This document shows, in pieces, positions 1-8,477 of a stretch of 64,000 nt of DNA. Numbering within the stretch: the first letter of the stretch is position 1; each line of letters starts with the position of its first letter. The translations under genes were made by a program, and so were the position numbers. This DNA is from Bradyrhizobium sp. Arg816 (GTDB taxonomy: Bacteria; Pseudomonadota; Alphaproteobacteria; Rhizobiales; Xanthobacteraceae). The notes beneath the pieces are model-generated. The model was not told where the DNA came from. It saw only the letters and a list, made by a program, of their open reading frames with translations, and ran no database searches. The stretch covers positions 248,001 through 312,000 of the forward strand of contig NZ_JAPRAQ010000008.1 of the NCBI RefSeq assembly GCF_029989365.1, given 5' to 3'.

Positions 1-346
1 CGATCAACAGCGTGCGGATCCAGGGAAGGTTCGACGGCAGGCTCGCGCGCAGCACGTCGCAGCTCTTGCTGATGCCGCCGGCGGAGGCGCGGATGAAGGC
101 TTCAGATTTCAGGATGGTTTCGACCGACGAGATCACTTCACGCTGCGCATCGGCACTGTGTCTTGCAATGGTGGTGAATTCGGTCGCGGCCTGCGCGATC
201 TGCCGCGCGCGCGTGTCCTCGAGCGAACGGATGCGCTCGAACATCAAAGGCGTCACCAGAATCACCGCGAGCAACGCAAGCCGTGCCCGGATTCCGAGAA
301 CCTGCTTGAGTTTCACTCGTTTGCGGTTGAAACTGACGTTTGCCAT
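1..346 (-). CDS. N-terminal fragment of a membrane-anchored signalling protein (runs off the window)
   Basis: An open frame starts with ATG at 346 and continues past base 1, giving about 115 residues. A basic N-terminus (about 18 residues) precedes one hydrophobic segment (about residues 20-36) and then a Glu/Arg/Ala-rich helix (LEDTRARQIAQAATEF). This is the layout of the first transmembrane helix and start of the extracytoplasmic sensor region in rhizobial GGDEF/EAL proteins and sensor kinases. The output domain lies outside the window, so the enzymatic class cannot be assigned; a diguanylate cyclase is my best guess from family resemblance. It is divergent from yggS with a gap of about 110 bp. 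Confidence 0.6.
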   Translation of the reverse strand, partial: MANVSFNRKRVKLKQVLGIRARLALLAVILVTPLMFERIRSLEDTRARQIAQAATEFTTIARHSADAQREVISSVETILKSEAFIRASAGGISKSCDVLRASLPSNLPWIRTLLI

Positions 347-455
347 CTTCGCTGCCCACCCCATCGGCCAAGGTAAAGCGAAGGGTTCAAAAACTCTTTC
401 TTGAACTCGGTAAAATTAGAACTAGCTCCGCAACAATCCAGTCCGAACCGACGTC

Positions 456-1145
456 ATGACCGAAACCAACGCCGCGCCGGTAACCGGCCATTCACCAAAC
501 GCGCTCGCCGCGGTCGAAGCCGAAATTGTCCGCGCCTGCAAGGAAGCGCGGCGCGATCGCGCCTCGGTGACGCTGATCGCGGTGTCCAAGACGTTCGCCG
601 CGGATGCAATTATCCCGGTCATCGACGCCGGACAGCGCGTATTCGGCGAAAATCGGGTGCAGGAGGCCAAAGGCAAGTGGCCCGCGTTAACGTCCGCTTA
701 TTCCGGCATCGCGCTGCATCTGATCGGGCCGCTTCAGTCCAACAAGGCGAAGGAGGCGGTAGCACTGTTCGATGCCATCCATTCGGTCGACCGCCCGAGC
801 ATTTGCCAGGCGTTAGCCAAGGAAATCGAATCCCAGAACAGGCACCCGGAACTGTTCGTCCAGATCAACATCGGCGAGGAGCCGCAGAAGGCCGGCATCG
901 CTCCCGGCGAGGCCGATGCCTTCATCGCGAGCTGCCGCGACAGCTACGGGCTGACGATCTCCGGGTTGATGTGCATCCCGCCGGTCGACGAGCCGCCGGC
1001 GGCGCATTTCGCGCTGACCGCCAAGATCGCGGAGCGCAATGGATTGAAGAAGCTCTCGATGGGCATGAGCGCGGATTTCGCCACCGCGATCATGCTCGGC
1101 GCCACCCATGTGCGCGTCGGGAGCGCGATCTTCGGGCATCGGTAA
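456..1145 (+). CDS. YggS/PLPBP family pyridoxal-phosphate homeostasis protein
   Basis: A 229-residue single-domain protein of the YggS/PROSC family, which binds pyridoxal 5'-phosphate and buffers its free level without known catalysis. The PLP-binding lysine is expected at K45 in AVSKTF, followed by the conserved FGENRVQEA segment and the GLMCIPP strand of the alanine-racemase-type barrel. The C-terminal LSMGMSADFATAI motif, which contacts the phosphate, is intact. Length matches the family. It has its own upstream region and ends in front of a long perfect inverted repeat that separates it from the convergent hydratase-like gene. Confidence 0.93.
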   Translation: MTETNAAPVTGHSPNALAAVEAEIVRACKEARRDRASVTLIAVSKTFAADAIIPVIDAGQRVFGENRVQEAKGKWPALTSAYSGIALHLIGPLQSNKAKEAVALFDAIHSVDRPSICQALAKEIESQNRHPELFVQINIGEEPQKAGIAPGEADAFIASCRDSYGLTISGLMCIPPVDEPPAAHFALTAKIAERNGLKKLSMGMSADFATAIMLGATHVRVGSAIFGHR

Positions 1146-1187
1146 GAGTCGTCATCGACGGCCGCGCCCAGCAACGGCGTTCGAATT

Positions 1188-1267
1188 CGTCATTGCGAGC
1201 GCAGCGAAGCAATCCAGAGTCTTTCCGCGGTGACAGTCTGGATTGCTTCGCTGCGCTCGCAATGACG
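1188..1267. repeat. Family A palindromic repeat, perfect 31-bp inverted arms
   Basis: Positions 1188-1218 and 1237-1267 are exact reverse complements separated by 18 bases. The element fills the gap between two convergent genes (yggS and the FAH-family gene), so a transcript from either side can fold into the same long hairpin. A single diverged arm of the same family occurs at 28579-28611. It is typical of dispersed palindromic elements in Bradyrhizobium; terminator or mRNA-stabilising function is inferred. Confidence 0.9.
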
Positions 1268-1286
1268 GCGGTGTGTGAGGCCGCCT

Positions 1287-2072
1287 CTACGCAAACCCCA
1301 CCGACACCTTCCCCAGCACACCAAAGTCCACCGCGAAATGATCGCCGGCCTGGATCGGCAGCGGCGGATGGCACGTGCCTGTCGTCACCACCTCCCCTGC
1401 CCGCAAGGTGATGCCGAGCCCACGCAGCTCGTTGGCAAGCCAGGCCAGGGCAACACGGGGATCGCCGAGCACGTTCTTGCCGTGGCCGAGATAGCGCTGG
1501 CCGCGCAGGGTGATCTGCGGCCGCTCCTCGACGAGATCCATGGCGCGCCAGTTCGCAGTCGTCGTGGCGCCCAGCACGAACAGATGCGCGCAGGCATTGT
1601 CGGCGATGAGCTGCGCCTCGCCGGCGCTGGCGAAATCGCCAAAGCGCGAGTCGGGAATCTCGATCGCGGGATGCAAGGTGTCGACGGCGGCGAGCACGTC
1701 GTCGACACTGTACGGCGTCGCGCGCGGCGGCAGATCGCGGCCCATGCGAAAGGCGAACTCAGGCTCGCCGACGCGCATCTCGTTGCCCTTCATCGACGCC
1801 GTGCCGCCGTCGGCGATCACGGTGTCGCTCATGATGCGGCCGGCCAGCGGTCCCGCGACGTTGATGTGCTTCTGTCCGGCCTCGCTTGTGGCCGCGATCT
1901 TCCAACCGAACAGTTTTCCAAGCGATTGGCTTTCGAGGACGGCCTGGATGGCATAGCCATCGGCGCGGCTCTGCGGCCGCAACCGCGGCTCCAGCGCGTC
2001 AAACTTGGTGCAGTCGCGCCAATGTTTGACCAGGGCCTGCGATGCGGCGGCGATCTGATCCTTGTCGAGCAT
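1287..2072 (-). CDS. 2-keto-4-pentenoate hydratase / FAH-superfamily enzyme
   Basis: A 261-residue protein of the fumarylacetoacetate hydrolase/2-keto-4-pentenoate hydratase (MhpD-like) superfamily. The N-terminal helices (KHWRDCTKFDALEP, residues about 17-30) are followed by GYAIQAVLES and GWKIAATSEAGQKHINVAGPLAG-type segments, then AFRMGRDLPPR, which carries the metal-binding acidic region. The C-terminus GDHFAVDFGVLGKVSVGF is family-typical. Such enzymes hydrate or hydrolyse small keto acids in aromatic or amino-acid catabolism; the substrate cannot be read here. It is six bases downstream of the L,D-transpeptidase on the same strand, so they may be co-transcribed. Confidence 0.85.
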   Translation of the reverse strand: MLDKDQIAAASQALVKHWRDCTKFDALEPRLRPQSRADGYAIQAVLESQSLGKLFGWKIAATSEAGQKHINVAGPLAGRIMSDTVIADGGTASMKGNEMRVGEPEFAFRMGRDLPPRATPYSVDDVLAAVDTLHPAIEIPDSRFGDFASAGEAQLIADNACAHLFVLGATTTANWRAMDLVEERPQITLRGQRYLGHGKNVLGDPRVALAWLANELRGLGITLRAGEVVTTGTCHPPLPIQAGDHFAVDFGVLGKVSVGFA

Positions 2073-2078
2073 GTGCCC

Positions 2079-2648
2079 TCACCCGATGATGATTCTTGTT
2101 CTTGGTCCCAGTCGCCGCAGCAATTGCAGCATCGCCGCTTTGGTCATCGAGACGCAGCCCGCGGTCGGCCCGAAATTGTCGCGCGCCAGATGCAAAAACA
2201 CCGCGCTGCCGCGGCCGGCGATGCGCGGTCTGGTGTTGTGGTCGATTTCGATGATGAAGTCATAGAGATGGTCGGTCCGCTTGAGACGGTCACCGCCCTG
2301 CTCCGGTCCGAGCCGGATCGCCTGATTGTAGTGGCGATCTCCGGCGTCCTCGCACCAGGCGTCCGTGTCACCGATGGTCCGGGCCGGAAGAAAGGTCCGC
2401 GGACGGCTGTGGCGGTCGCCCCGCCACCATAATTGCCTGGGACGGAAGCTGCCCCTGGGGGTGCCGCCATCGCCCTCGCGCTTGTTTGCCAGGATTCCGC
2501 CCCGCCCCAGCGCCACCGGGATCGTCAGCCCGCCGGCCGTCAGCCAGCCCCGGCGCGGATTCCCGGCGGCAGGTTTAACGCGGATCGCCTGAACCGGTCC
2601 GGAGCTTCGATTCCTTGGGTAACTAACTGAAGCTGCTTTGTTTTTCAT
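2079..2648 (-). CDS. L,D-transpeptidase (YkuD fold) family protein
   Basis: 189 residues from the preferred ATG at 2648; an in-frame start at 2672 would add eight residues. The catalytic region reads FLHLARDNFGPTAGCVSM near the C-terminus, with the histidine and the nucleophilic Cys of the YkuD HxxxxxxxxSxGC pattern in order. TPRGSF upstream is the conserved substrate-loop motif. There is no obvious signal peptide, unlike the second L,D-transpeptidase of this window at 43043-43558, so it may be cytoplasmic or exported in another way. The family cross-links or modifies peptidoglycan stem peptides. Confidence 0.82.
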   Translation of the reverse strand: MKNKAASVSYPRNRSSGPVQAIRVKPAAGNPRRGWLTAGGLTIPVALGRGGILANKREGDGGTPRGSFRPRQLWWRGDRHSRPRTFLPARTIGDTDAWCEDAGDRHYNQAIRLGPEQGGDRLKRTDHLYDFIIEIDHNTRPRIAGRGSAVFLHLARDNFGPTAGCVSMTKAAMLQLLRRLGPRTRIIIG

Positions 2649-2852
2649 GTGAACGTGCGATGTCGAATTCATTACAGGACATTCATCAAAACGGCCTGAG
2701 ATTTTGAGTTAGAGTGGTTCTGGCTTGTGAATCGGTAACAGCCCACTACTTCAACACGAACAACAATAATAACGGCGACCCCCCTAACTTTCCCTCGCGG
2801 CTGGGTGCAGCATGCATGCGCGCCGAGCCGGACTCCAAAAGGATGACCCCCT

Positions 2853-3539
2853 ATGGCCAATGCCCGCAAGATCCTCATCGTGGATGACGATACCGATCTG
2901 CGCGATACGTTGGTGGAGCAATTATCGCTGCACGAAGAATTTGAGGCCTCCGCCGTCGATACCGGCGCCAAGGGCGCGAGCGCCGCGAAGGCTAATGCCC
3001 CCGATCTCGTCCTGATGGATGTCGGCCTGCCCGACACCGATGGCCGCGAGGTGGTTCGTTCCTTGCGCAAGGGCGGCTTCAAGGCCCCGATCATCATGCT
3101 CACCGGGCATGACACCGATTCCGACACGATTTTGGGGCTGGAATCCGGCGCCAACGACTACGTCGCAAAACCCTTCCGTTTCGCCGTGCTGCTGGCCCGC
3201 ATCCGCGCCCAGCTCCGCCAGCACGAGGCGAGCGAGGACGCGGTGTTCTCGGTCGGCCCCTACTCCTTCCGCCCGGGCTCGAAGATGCTGACCGCGGCCA
3301 ATGCCCGCAAGGTCCGGCTCACCGAGAAGGAAACCGCCATCCTCCGCTTCCTCTACCGGGCCGGCCAGATGCCGGTCTCGCGCGAGACCCTGCTCCAGGA
3401 GGTCTGGGGCTATAATTCCGGCGTCACCACCCACACGCTGGAAACCCACATCTACCGCCTCCGCCAGAAGATCGAGAAGGACGCCGCCAACCCGGAAATC
3501 CTGGTCACGGAAGCCGGTGGCTACAAGCTGGTGCCGTGA
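2853..3539 (+). CDS. OmpR/PhoB-family response regulator
   Basis: A 228-residue two-domain regulator. The receiver domain (about 1-120) has the acidic pocket at residues 11-13, phospho-acceptor Asp56 in LVLMDVGLPD, switch Thr84 and Lys106 (VAKPF). The C-terminal winged helix (about 130-228) includes LTEKETAILRFL and the recognition-helix/wing region THTLETHIYRLRQKIE. No histidine kinase is adjacent, so it is an orphan regulator here. A Shine-Dalgarno-like AAGGA lies about 10 bases before the ATG. The next gene (cyclic-nucleotide-binding domain protein) starts 59 bases downstream and is likely read with it. Confidence 0.92.
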   Translation: MANARKILIVDDDTDLRDTLVEQLSLHEEFEASAVDTGAKGASAAKANAPDLVLMDVGLPDTDGREVVRSLRKGGFKAPIIMLTGHDTDSDTILGLESGANDYVAKPFRFAVLLARIRAQLRQHEASEDAVFSVGPYSFRPGSKMLTAANARKVRLTEKETAILRFLYRAGQMPVSRETLLQEVWGYNSGVTTHTLETHIYRLRQKIEKDAANPEILVTEAGGYKLVP

Positions 3540-3598
3540 TACGCTTTGGGGGCGTGCGAATCGTTTTAGATCGCATGCCCTTTGAGCCCCGGACCTGA

Positions 3599-4042
3599 AT
3601 GTCAATCGACGACGACGTAGCGCTTCTCGAGCGTGTCCCGACACTGCGCTTGTTGGGAGACGCGTCGTTGCGCATGCTGGCGATTGGCTCCGAGCAGCGT
3701 AATTTCGTCCGCGGCGACGTCCTGTTCAATCTCGGCGACGAAGCCGATGCCGGCTACGTGGTTCAACGCGGCGCCTTTCGGGTCGATGACGGCGCCGGCG
3801 CGGAGATGATCGCGGGTCCCGGCGCGCTGATCGGCGAGCTCGCGCTGGTGGTGCCGATGAAGCGGCCGTCGAGCGCGGTCGCGCTGGAGCACGCCTCCGT
3901 CATCCGCGTCGCGCGCAGCCTGTTTCAACGCGTGCTCGAGAGTGATCCCGCGGCTGCGGTGCGTCTGCGTGACGAATTCGCGGTGCGCTCCAGCCAGATC
4001 GCGAGCGATATCCTGATGGCGGGCGCGAAGCTGACGTCCTGA
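3599..4042 (+). CDS. Stand-alone cyclic nucleotide-binding domain protein
   Basis: A 147-residue protein consisting of a single cNMP-binding (CRP/PKA-type) beta-roll. FVRGDVLFNLGDEADAGYVV matches the first strands, and IGELALVVPMKRPSSAVALE matches the phosphate-binding cassette (GELAL...RPSSA). No helix-turn-helix or kinase domain follows, so it cannot act as a classical CRP. It could be a cAMP-binding partner of the response regulator encoded just upstream, or a degenerate domain. The arginine expected to contact the cyclic phosphate appears present (KRPSSA), so ligand binding is plausible but untested. Confidence 0.85.
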   Translation: MSIDDDVALLERVPTLRLLGDASLRMLAIGSEQRNFVRGDVLFNLGDEADAGYVVQRGAFRVDDGAGAEMIAGPGALIGELALVVPMKRPSSAVALEHASVIRVARSLFQRVLESDPAAAVRLRDEFAVRSSQIASDILMAGAKLTS

Positions 4043-4053
4043 GTGATCCTCTT

Positions 4054-4140
4054 CGTAGCCCGGATGGAGCGAAGCGTAATCCGGGGAAGTCTTTCCGTAT
4101 TCGCGAATCCCGGATTGCGCTGCGCTCCATCCGGGCTACG
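4054..4140. repeat. Family B palindromic repeat, copy 1
   Basis: An imperfect inverted repeat whose left arm begins CGTAGCCCGGATGGAGCG and whose right arm ends CGCTCCATCCGGGCTACG. It fills the gap between convergent genes (cyclic-nucleotide-binding protein and xthA). Further copies lie at 19416-19500, 36882-36968 and 49254-49338. Confidence 0.9.
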
Positions 4141-4158
4141 GGCTACGGGCTTCCGAGA

Positions 4159-4974
4159 TTACACGTCCAGCGTCACCGTCACCGGCACGTGGTCCGACGG
4201 GCGCTCCCAGCTCCGCGCGTCGCGCAGGATCTTGAAATCGCTGACCGCGTCCTTCAATGCGCGCGAGACCCAGATGTGGTCGAGCCTGCGGCCGCGATCA
4301 CCGACGGTCCAGTCGGCGGAACGATAGCTCCACCACGTATAGACCTTCTCCGACATCGGAAAGCGCTCGCGCGCGACGTCGACCCACTCACCGGCTGCCA
4401 GTGCGGCTTGCAGCTTCTCGGTCTCCACGGGCGTATGCGAGACCACTTTCAGAAGCTGCTTGTGCGACCACACGTCGTTCTCGTGCGGCGCGACGTTGAG
4501 ATCGCCGACCAGGATGTGGCGATCCTCCCCGCGCGGATGCAGCGGCTCGCAGGCCTTCATCTCGTCGAGGAAGCACAGCTTGTGATCGAATTTTTCGTTC
4601 AGCGCGGGATCGGGAATGTCGCCGCCGGCGGGCACGTAGAAATTATGCAGCACCAGCGGCTTTGCGATGCTGGCCTTCTCGCCGAACGAGACCGAGATGT
4701 GGCGCGAATCCACCTTGTCGCAGAAGGTGCGGATGTCTTTCGATTCGAACGGAATCTTCGAGACGATGGCGACGCCGTGATAGCCCTTCTGCCCGTTCAG
4801 CGCGACATGCTCGTAGCCCAGCCGCTTGAAACGCTTCAGCGGAAAGGCATCGTCGATGCACTTGGTCTCCTGGAGGCACAGCACGTCCGGCCGCGTGCTC
4901 TTGAGAAACTTCGCGACCAGGTCGATGCGCAGCCGCACCGAGTTGATGTTCCAGGTTGTCAGGGAAAGACGCAT
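4159..4974 (-). CDS. xthA: Exodeoxyribonuclease III (AP endonuclease)
   Basis: A 271-residue member of the exonuclease III/AP endonuclease family that cleaves at abasic sites and degrades 3' ends in base-excision repair. The metal-binding residues are visible: NINSVR at 9-14, the glutamate of LQETKC (E36), GDLNVAPHEND in the middle and SDHVPV near the C-terminus, which supplies the catalytic Asp-His pair. Length is standard. It is the last gene of a minus-strand run headed by the aminotransferase and ftsK; a family C repeat separates it from lolA. Confidence 0.95.
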   Translation of the reverse strand: MRLSLTTWNINSVRLRIDLVAKFLKSTRPDVLCLQETKCIDDAFPLKRFKRLGYEHVALNGQKGYHGVAIVSKIPFESKDIRTFCDKVDSRHISVSFGEKASIAKPLVLHNFYVPAGGDIPDPALNEKFDHKLCFLDEMKACEPLHPRGEDRHILVGDLNVAPHENDVWSHKQLLKVVSHTPVETEKLQAALAAGEWVDVARERFPMSEKVYTWWSYRSADWTVGDRGRRLDHIWVSRALKDAVSDFKILRDARSWERPSDHVPVTVTLDV

Positions 4975-4998
4975 GAGGGATGCGTCTTAGCAAGCTCT

Positions 4999-5089
4999 CG
5001 TAGCGTGGGCAAAGGCGCAAAGCGCCGTGCCCACGTCTTTTCGGTTTGGAGCGCGATTGGTGGGCACGCTTCGCTTTGCTCACCCTACG
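4999..5089. repeat. Family C palindromic repeat, copy 1
   Basis: An inverted repeat with arms built from CGTAGCGTGGGCAAAGGCGC and GGTGGGCACGCTTCGCTTTG-type segments, located between the xthA start and the lolA stop (five bases from that stop). A second copy is at 47508-47602. Unlike family B copies, this one lies between genes on the same strand. Confidence 0.85.
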
Positions 5090-5093
5090 GCAC

Positions 5094-5894
5094 CTATCCC
5101 GGCGATGGGCCGTAATTGGTGAAATCGATCTTGAACATGGCAGGATCGAGCTTCTTGCCCGCATCGAGATTGTAGACCGCGATCGTGGTGTCGTAGCCCT
5201 GCGGGTCGGTGACGGTCCACTGCTTCAACTGGCCGTCCTTGGCGCCGAACATCAGCAGGAGGCGGCTGGTGCCGACCAGCGCCTGCTTCTCCTCGATGGT
5301 GACGCTGACGAAGACGTCGTCGGCCGAGACGTTGACGACGTTGGTATCCTTCATCAGGTCGATGCGATCGGACAGCAGGAAGCGCAGCGGCGTCTGCGAC
5401 AGCGGATAGACGTCTTGCGTGGCGAGCTTGCGGTCGCGCACCACCAGCGACGATCCGTCGGCGACGATGTCGATCGGGCTCGGCGCGTCATATTCGAAGC
5501 GCACCTTGCCGGGCTTCTGGATGTAGAAGTCGCCCTGCGTCTTGCTGCCGTCGGGGCCGACCTGGACGAAATTCCCGACCAGCGTCGAGAGCGAGGACAG
5601 ATAGGCGCTGACCTTGGCCGCCTGCGCCTTCTGGTTGGCGTCGAAGGTCTGGAAGATGCTGGTCGGCACGTTGCGGCGCGGATCCGGGATGACCGGGTTC
5701 GGCGGCGTCTGGGTCGCGCCGGTGACAGCGGGGCCTCCGCCATCGCGGCCCTTCGGCGCGGGCTTCGGCACGGGCACGGTCTGCGCGAACGACGCCGCGG
5801 TCACCATCGCGGCGGTGACGAGAAGCACGCCGGCCATGCGCGCACTTCGCGCGGCGATGGTGGCAGCGAATCGAATGTCCGGATGTCTGATCAA
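5094..5894 (-). CDS. lolA: Outer-membrane lipoprotein carrier protein LolA
   Basis: A 266-residue periplasmic chaperone that shuttles lipoproteins from the LolCDE transporter to the outer membrane. A hydrophobic signal segment (about residues 20-38, ending ASFAQ) is followed by a Pro/Gly-rich linker (about 40-75) and then the LolA half-barrel: GNFVQVGPDGSKTQGDFYIQ, KVRFEYDAPSPIDIVADGSS and YPLSQTPLRFLL. The linker makes it somewhat longer than the enterobacterial protein, as in other Rhizobiales. It follows ftsK on the same strand with a gap of 93 bp. Confidence 0.93.
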   Translation of the reverse strand: MIRHPDIRFAATIAARSARMAGVLLVTAAMVTAASFAQTVPVPKPAPKGRDGGGPAVTGATQTPPNPVIPDPRRNVPTSIFQTFDANQKAQAAKVSAYLSSLSTLVGNFVQVGPDGSKTQGDFYIQKPGKVRFEYDAPSPIDIVADGSSLVVRDRKLATQDVYPLSQTPLRFLLSDRIDLMKDTNVVNVSADDVFVSVTIEEKQALVGTSRLLLMFGAKDGQLKQWTVTDPQGYDTTIAVYNLDAGKKLDPAMFKIDFTNYGPSPG

Positions 5895-5974
5895 CGCGTC
5901 GTCCTGTGTGGCTGGGCGCCTTTTTAGCGTGATTTCGCCAATGCAGATATCGATTTTGCGTGAAATTATGTTCA

Positions 5975-5989
5975 GAGGCGGTTCGCCTC
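5975..5989 (-). terminator. Short hairpin at the ftsK stop codon
   Basis: GAGGCG and CGCCTC (5975-5980 and 5984-5989) pair around a three-base loop directly at the ftsK stop codon. The following run on the minus strand is A/T-rich but not a clean T tract, so termination is possible but weak. Confidence 0.35.
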
Positions 5990-8468
5990 ACATATGGCTG
6001 TCTTCTTCCTCGACCAGAATCTCGCGCTTTCCGGCGTGGTTGGCGGGTCCGACGATGCCTTCCAGTTCCATGCGCTCCATCAAGGACGCGGCGCGGTTAT
6101 AGCCGATCTGGAGCCGGCGCTGGATGTAGCTGGTCGAGGCCTTGCGGTCGCGTTTGACGATGGCCACGGCCTGTTGGAAGAGATCGCCGCCGCCATCCGC
6201 GCCCATGCCGCTGGCGTCGAACACGGCGCGACCGTCCTCGTCCTCGGTCGGCTCTTCGGCCGTGACGGCCTCGAGGTATTCGGGCTGGCCCTGCGTCTTG
6301 AGGTGACGCACCACCTTCTCGACTTCCTCGTCCGACGCGAAAGGTCCGTGAACGCGGCTGATGCGGCCGCCGCCCGCCATGTAGAGCATGTCGCCCTGCC
6401 CGAGCAGCTGCTCGGCGCCCATCTCGCCCAGGATGGTGCGGCTGTCGATCTTGGACGTCACCTGGAAGGCGATGCGGGTCGGGAAGTTCGCCTTGATGGT
6501 GCCGGTGATGACGTCGACCGACGGGCGTTGCGTCGCGAGGATCACATGCAGGCCGGCGGCGCGCGCCATCTGCGCGAGGCGCTGCACCGCGCCTTCGATG
6601 TCCTTGCCGGCGACCATCATCAGGTCGGCCATTTCGTCGACGATGATGACGATGTAGGGCAGCGGGTCGAGCGAGAGCTTCTCTTCCTCGTAGATCGCCT
6701 TGCCGGTTTCCTTGTCGAAGCCGGTGTGCACCGTGCGCGTCGGTTCCTCGCCCTTGGCTTTCAACTCGAGCAGGCGCGTATTGTAACCGTCGATGTTGCG
6801 CACACCGAGCTTGGCCATGTTCTTGTAGCGCTCTTCCATCTCGCGCACGGCCCATTTCAGCGCGACCACCGCCTTCTTCGGGTCGGTCACGACGGGCGTG
6901 AGCAGATGGGGAATGCCGTCATAGACGGAGAGTTCGAGCATCTTCGGATCGACCATGATCAGGCGGCACTGGTCCGGGCGCAGCCGGTAGACCAGGCTGA
7001 GGATCATGGTGTTGATGGCGACCGACTTGCCGGAGCCGGTGGTGCCGGCGATCAGCATGTGCGGCGTGCGCGCGAGGTCGATGATCACGGGGTCGCCGCC
7101 GATGGTCTTGCCGAGGCAGAGCGGCAGCTTTGCAACCGTTTCGGTCGCTTCCTTTGCGATCAGCAGTTCGCGCAAATAGACCTTCTCGCGATGCGCGTTC
7201 GGCAGTTCGATACCGATGGCGTTACGGCCCGGCACGACCGCGACGCGCGCCGACAGCGCGCTCATCGAGCGGGCGATATCGTCGGCGAGCCCGATCACGC
7301 GCGACGACTTGATGCCGGGCGCCGGCTCCAGCTCGTACAGCGTGACCACGGGACCCGGATTGGCCTTCACGATCTCGCCGCGCACGCCGAAATCCTGCAG
7401 CACGCCTTCGAGCGCGCGCGAATTGGCTTCCAGCTCGGCCTTGCTGAGCGGCTGGCGATCGCCCGCCTTGGGCGCGGCCAGCACGGACACGGACGGAAGC
7501 TCGAACTTGTCGGAGGATTTCTTGGAAGCGGCCTTCGGTGCAGCCTTCTTGCGCGGGGCACGCGCGGCCGGCTCCTCCTCTTCCTCCTCCTCGTCTTCCT
7601 CTTCTTCGTGCTCGTCCTCGTCAATCTCGTCTTCGGACTGCGGCGAGATCGACGGCGCGGCGCGGCCGCCGCCGAGATTCGGCTCCTGGCGGCTGAACGC
7701 AACGACTTTGGTCTTCGGTCCGCTCGAGACCAGCGAGCGGTAAGCGGTGCCGAGCAGCCAGATCAGCCGGGCCTTCGTGCTCATCACTGCGTGGAACAGC
7801 CAGCCCAGCGAGACCGAGCCGCGATCGCTCTCCTCGTCTTCGTCGAGCGGCTTGTCGTCGTCCTCGATCTCCGTGAGCTCGTCGTCATGTTCGCGCGCGC
7901 CAAGGCCACAGGCGATCAGGAAGGTCGCGCCCATCGCGGCGAACAGGATCGTGCCCAGCACCATGCGATAGATCATGCCCGCCGGTCCGAAAATCACCGC
8001 GGGCGCGCGTACCAGCGCATCGCCGACCACGCCGCCGAGGCCGGTCGGCAGCGGCCAGGCGCCGCCATGCGGCCAGCAGCTGACGAAGCCCGCAGCGATC
8101 ACGGTGCAGAGAATCCAGGAACCGAGCCGCAGCGCCTCGCGGTCGAACGGGCGATGGGTCATCATGCGCCAGCCCCACACCGCGACCGTCAGGACCAGCA
8201 TGATCGCGCCGAGCCCGAGGATCTGCATCGCAAGATCGGCGCCGATCGCGCCGGCATAGCCGAGAATGTTGCGGATCGGCCGCGAGGTCGCGTGGCTGAG
8301 GCTTGGATCCTGCACCGACCAGGTCATCAGCGCGGCCGAGGCGACGCCGGACAGCACGATCAGGCCGAGACCGGTGAGCTCGCGCATACGCCGCGCCAAC
8401 CCCTCGCGGATCGACGGTGGCAGATGGCCGACCAGTGGAATGACACGTTCGATTGCCGACATGCTCAT
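5988..8468 (-). CDS. ftsK: DNA translocase FtsK
   Basis: An 826-residue septal DNA pump that coordinates chromosome segregation with division. The N-terminus (about 30-200) has four hydrophobic segments for membrane anchoring. A strongly acidic, then Lys/Ala-rich linker follows (about 270-330, long Glu runs). The RecA-like motor has Walker A GTTGSGKS near residue 475 and Walker B IVIIVDEMADLM near 605. The C-terminal gamma winged helix (from about 755, TSYIQRRLQIGYNRAASLME) is the part that reads orientation sequences. All parts are intact. It starts nine bases after the aminotransferase gene and is probably co-transcribed with it. Confidence 0.97.
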   Translation of the reverse strand: MSMSAIERVIPLVGHLPPSIREGLARRMRELTGLGLIVLSGVASAALMTWSVQDPSLSHATSRPIRNILGYAGAIGADLAMQILGLGAIMLVLTVAVWGWRMMTHRPFDREALRLGSWILCTVIAAGFVSCWPHGGAWPLPTGLGGVVGDALVRAPAVIFGPAGMIYRMVLGTILFAAMGATFLIACGLGAREHDDELTEIEDDDKPLDEDEESDRGSVSLGWLFHAVMSTKARLIWLLGTAYRSLVSSGPKTKVVAFSRQEPNLGGGRAAPSISPQSEDEIDEDEHEEEEDEEEEEEEPAARAPRKKAAPKAASKKSSDKFELPSVSVLAAPKAGDRQPLSKAELEANSRALEGVLQDFGVRGEIVKANPGPVVTLYELEPAPGIKSSRVIGLADDIARSMSALSARVAVVPGRNAIGIELPNAHREKVYLRELLIAKEATETVAKLPLCLGKTIGGDPVIIDLARTPHMLIAGTTGSGKSVAINTMILSLVYRLRPDQCRLIMVDPKMLELSVYDGIPHLLTPVVTDPKKAVVALKWAVREMEERYKNMAKLGVRNIDGYNTRLLELKAKGEEPTRTVHTGFDKETGKAIYEEEKLSLDPLPYIVIIVDEMADLMMVAGKDIEGAVQRLAQMARAAGLHVILATQRPSVDVITGTIKANFPTRIAFQVTSKIDSRTILGEMGAEQLLGQGDMLYMAGGGRISRVHGPFASDEEVEKVVRHLKTQGQPEYLEAVTAEEPTEDEDGRAVFDASGMGADGGGDLFQQAVAIVKRDRKASTSYIQRRLQIGYNRAASLMERMELEGIVGPANHAGKREILVEEEDSHM

Positions 8469-8477
8469 GGGCCCCGC

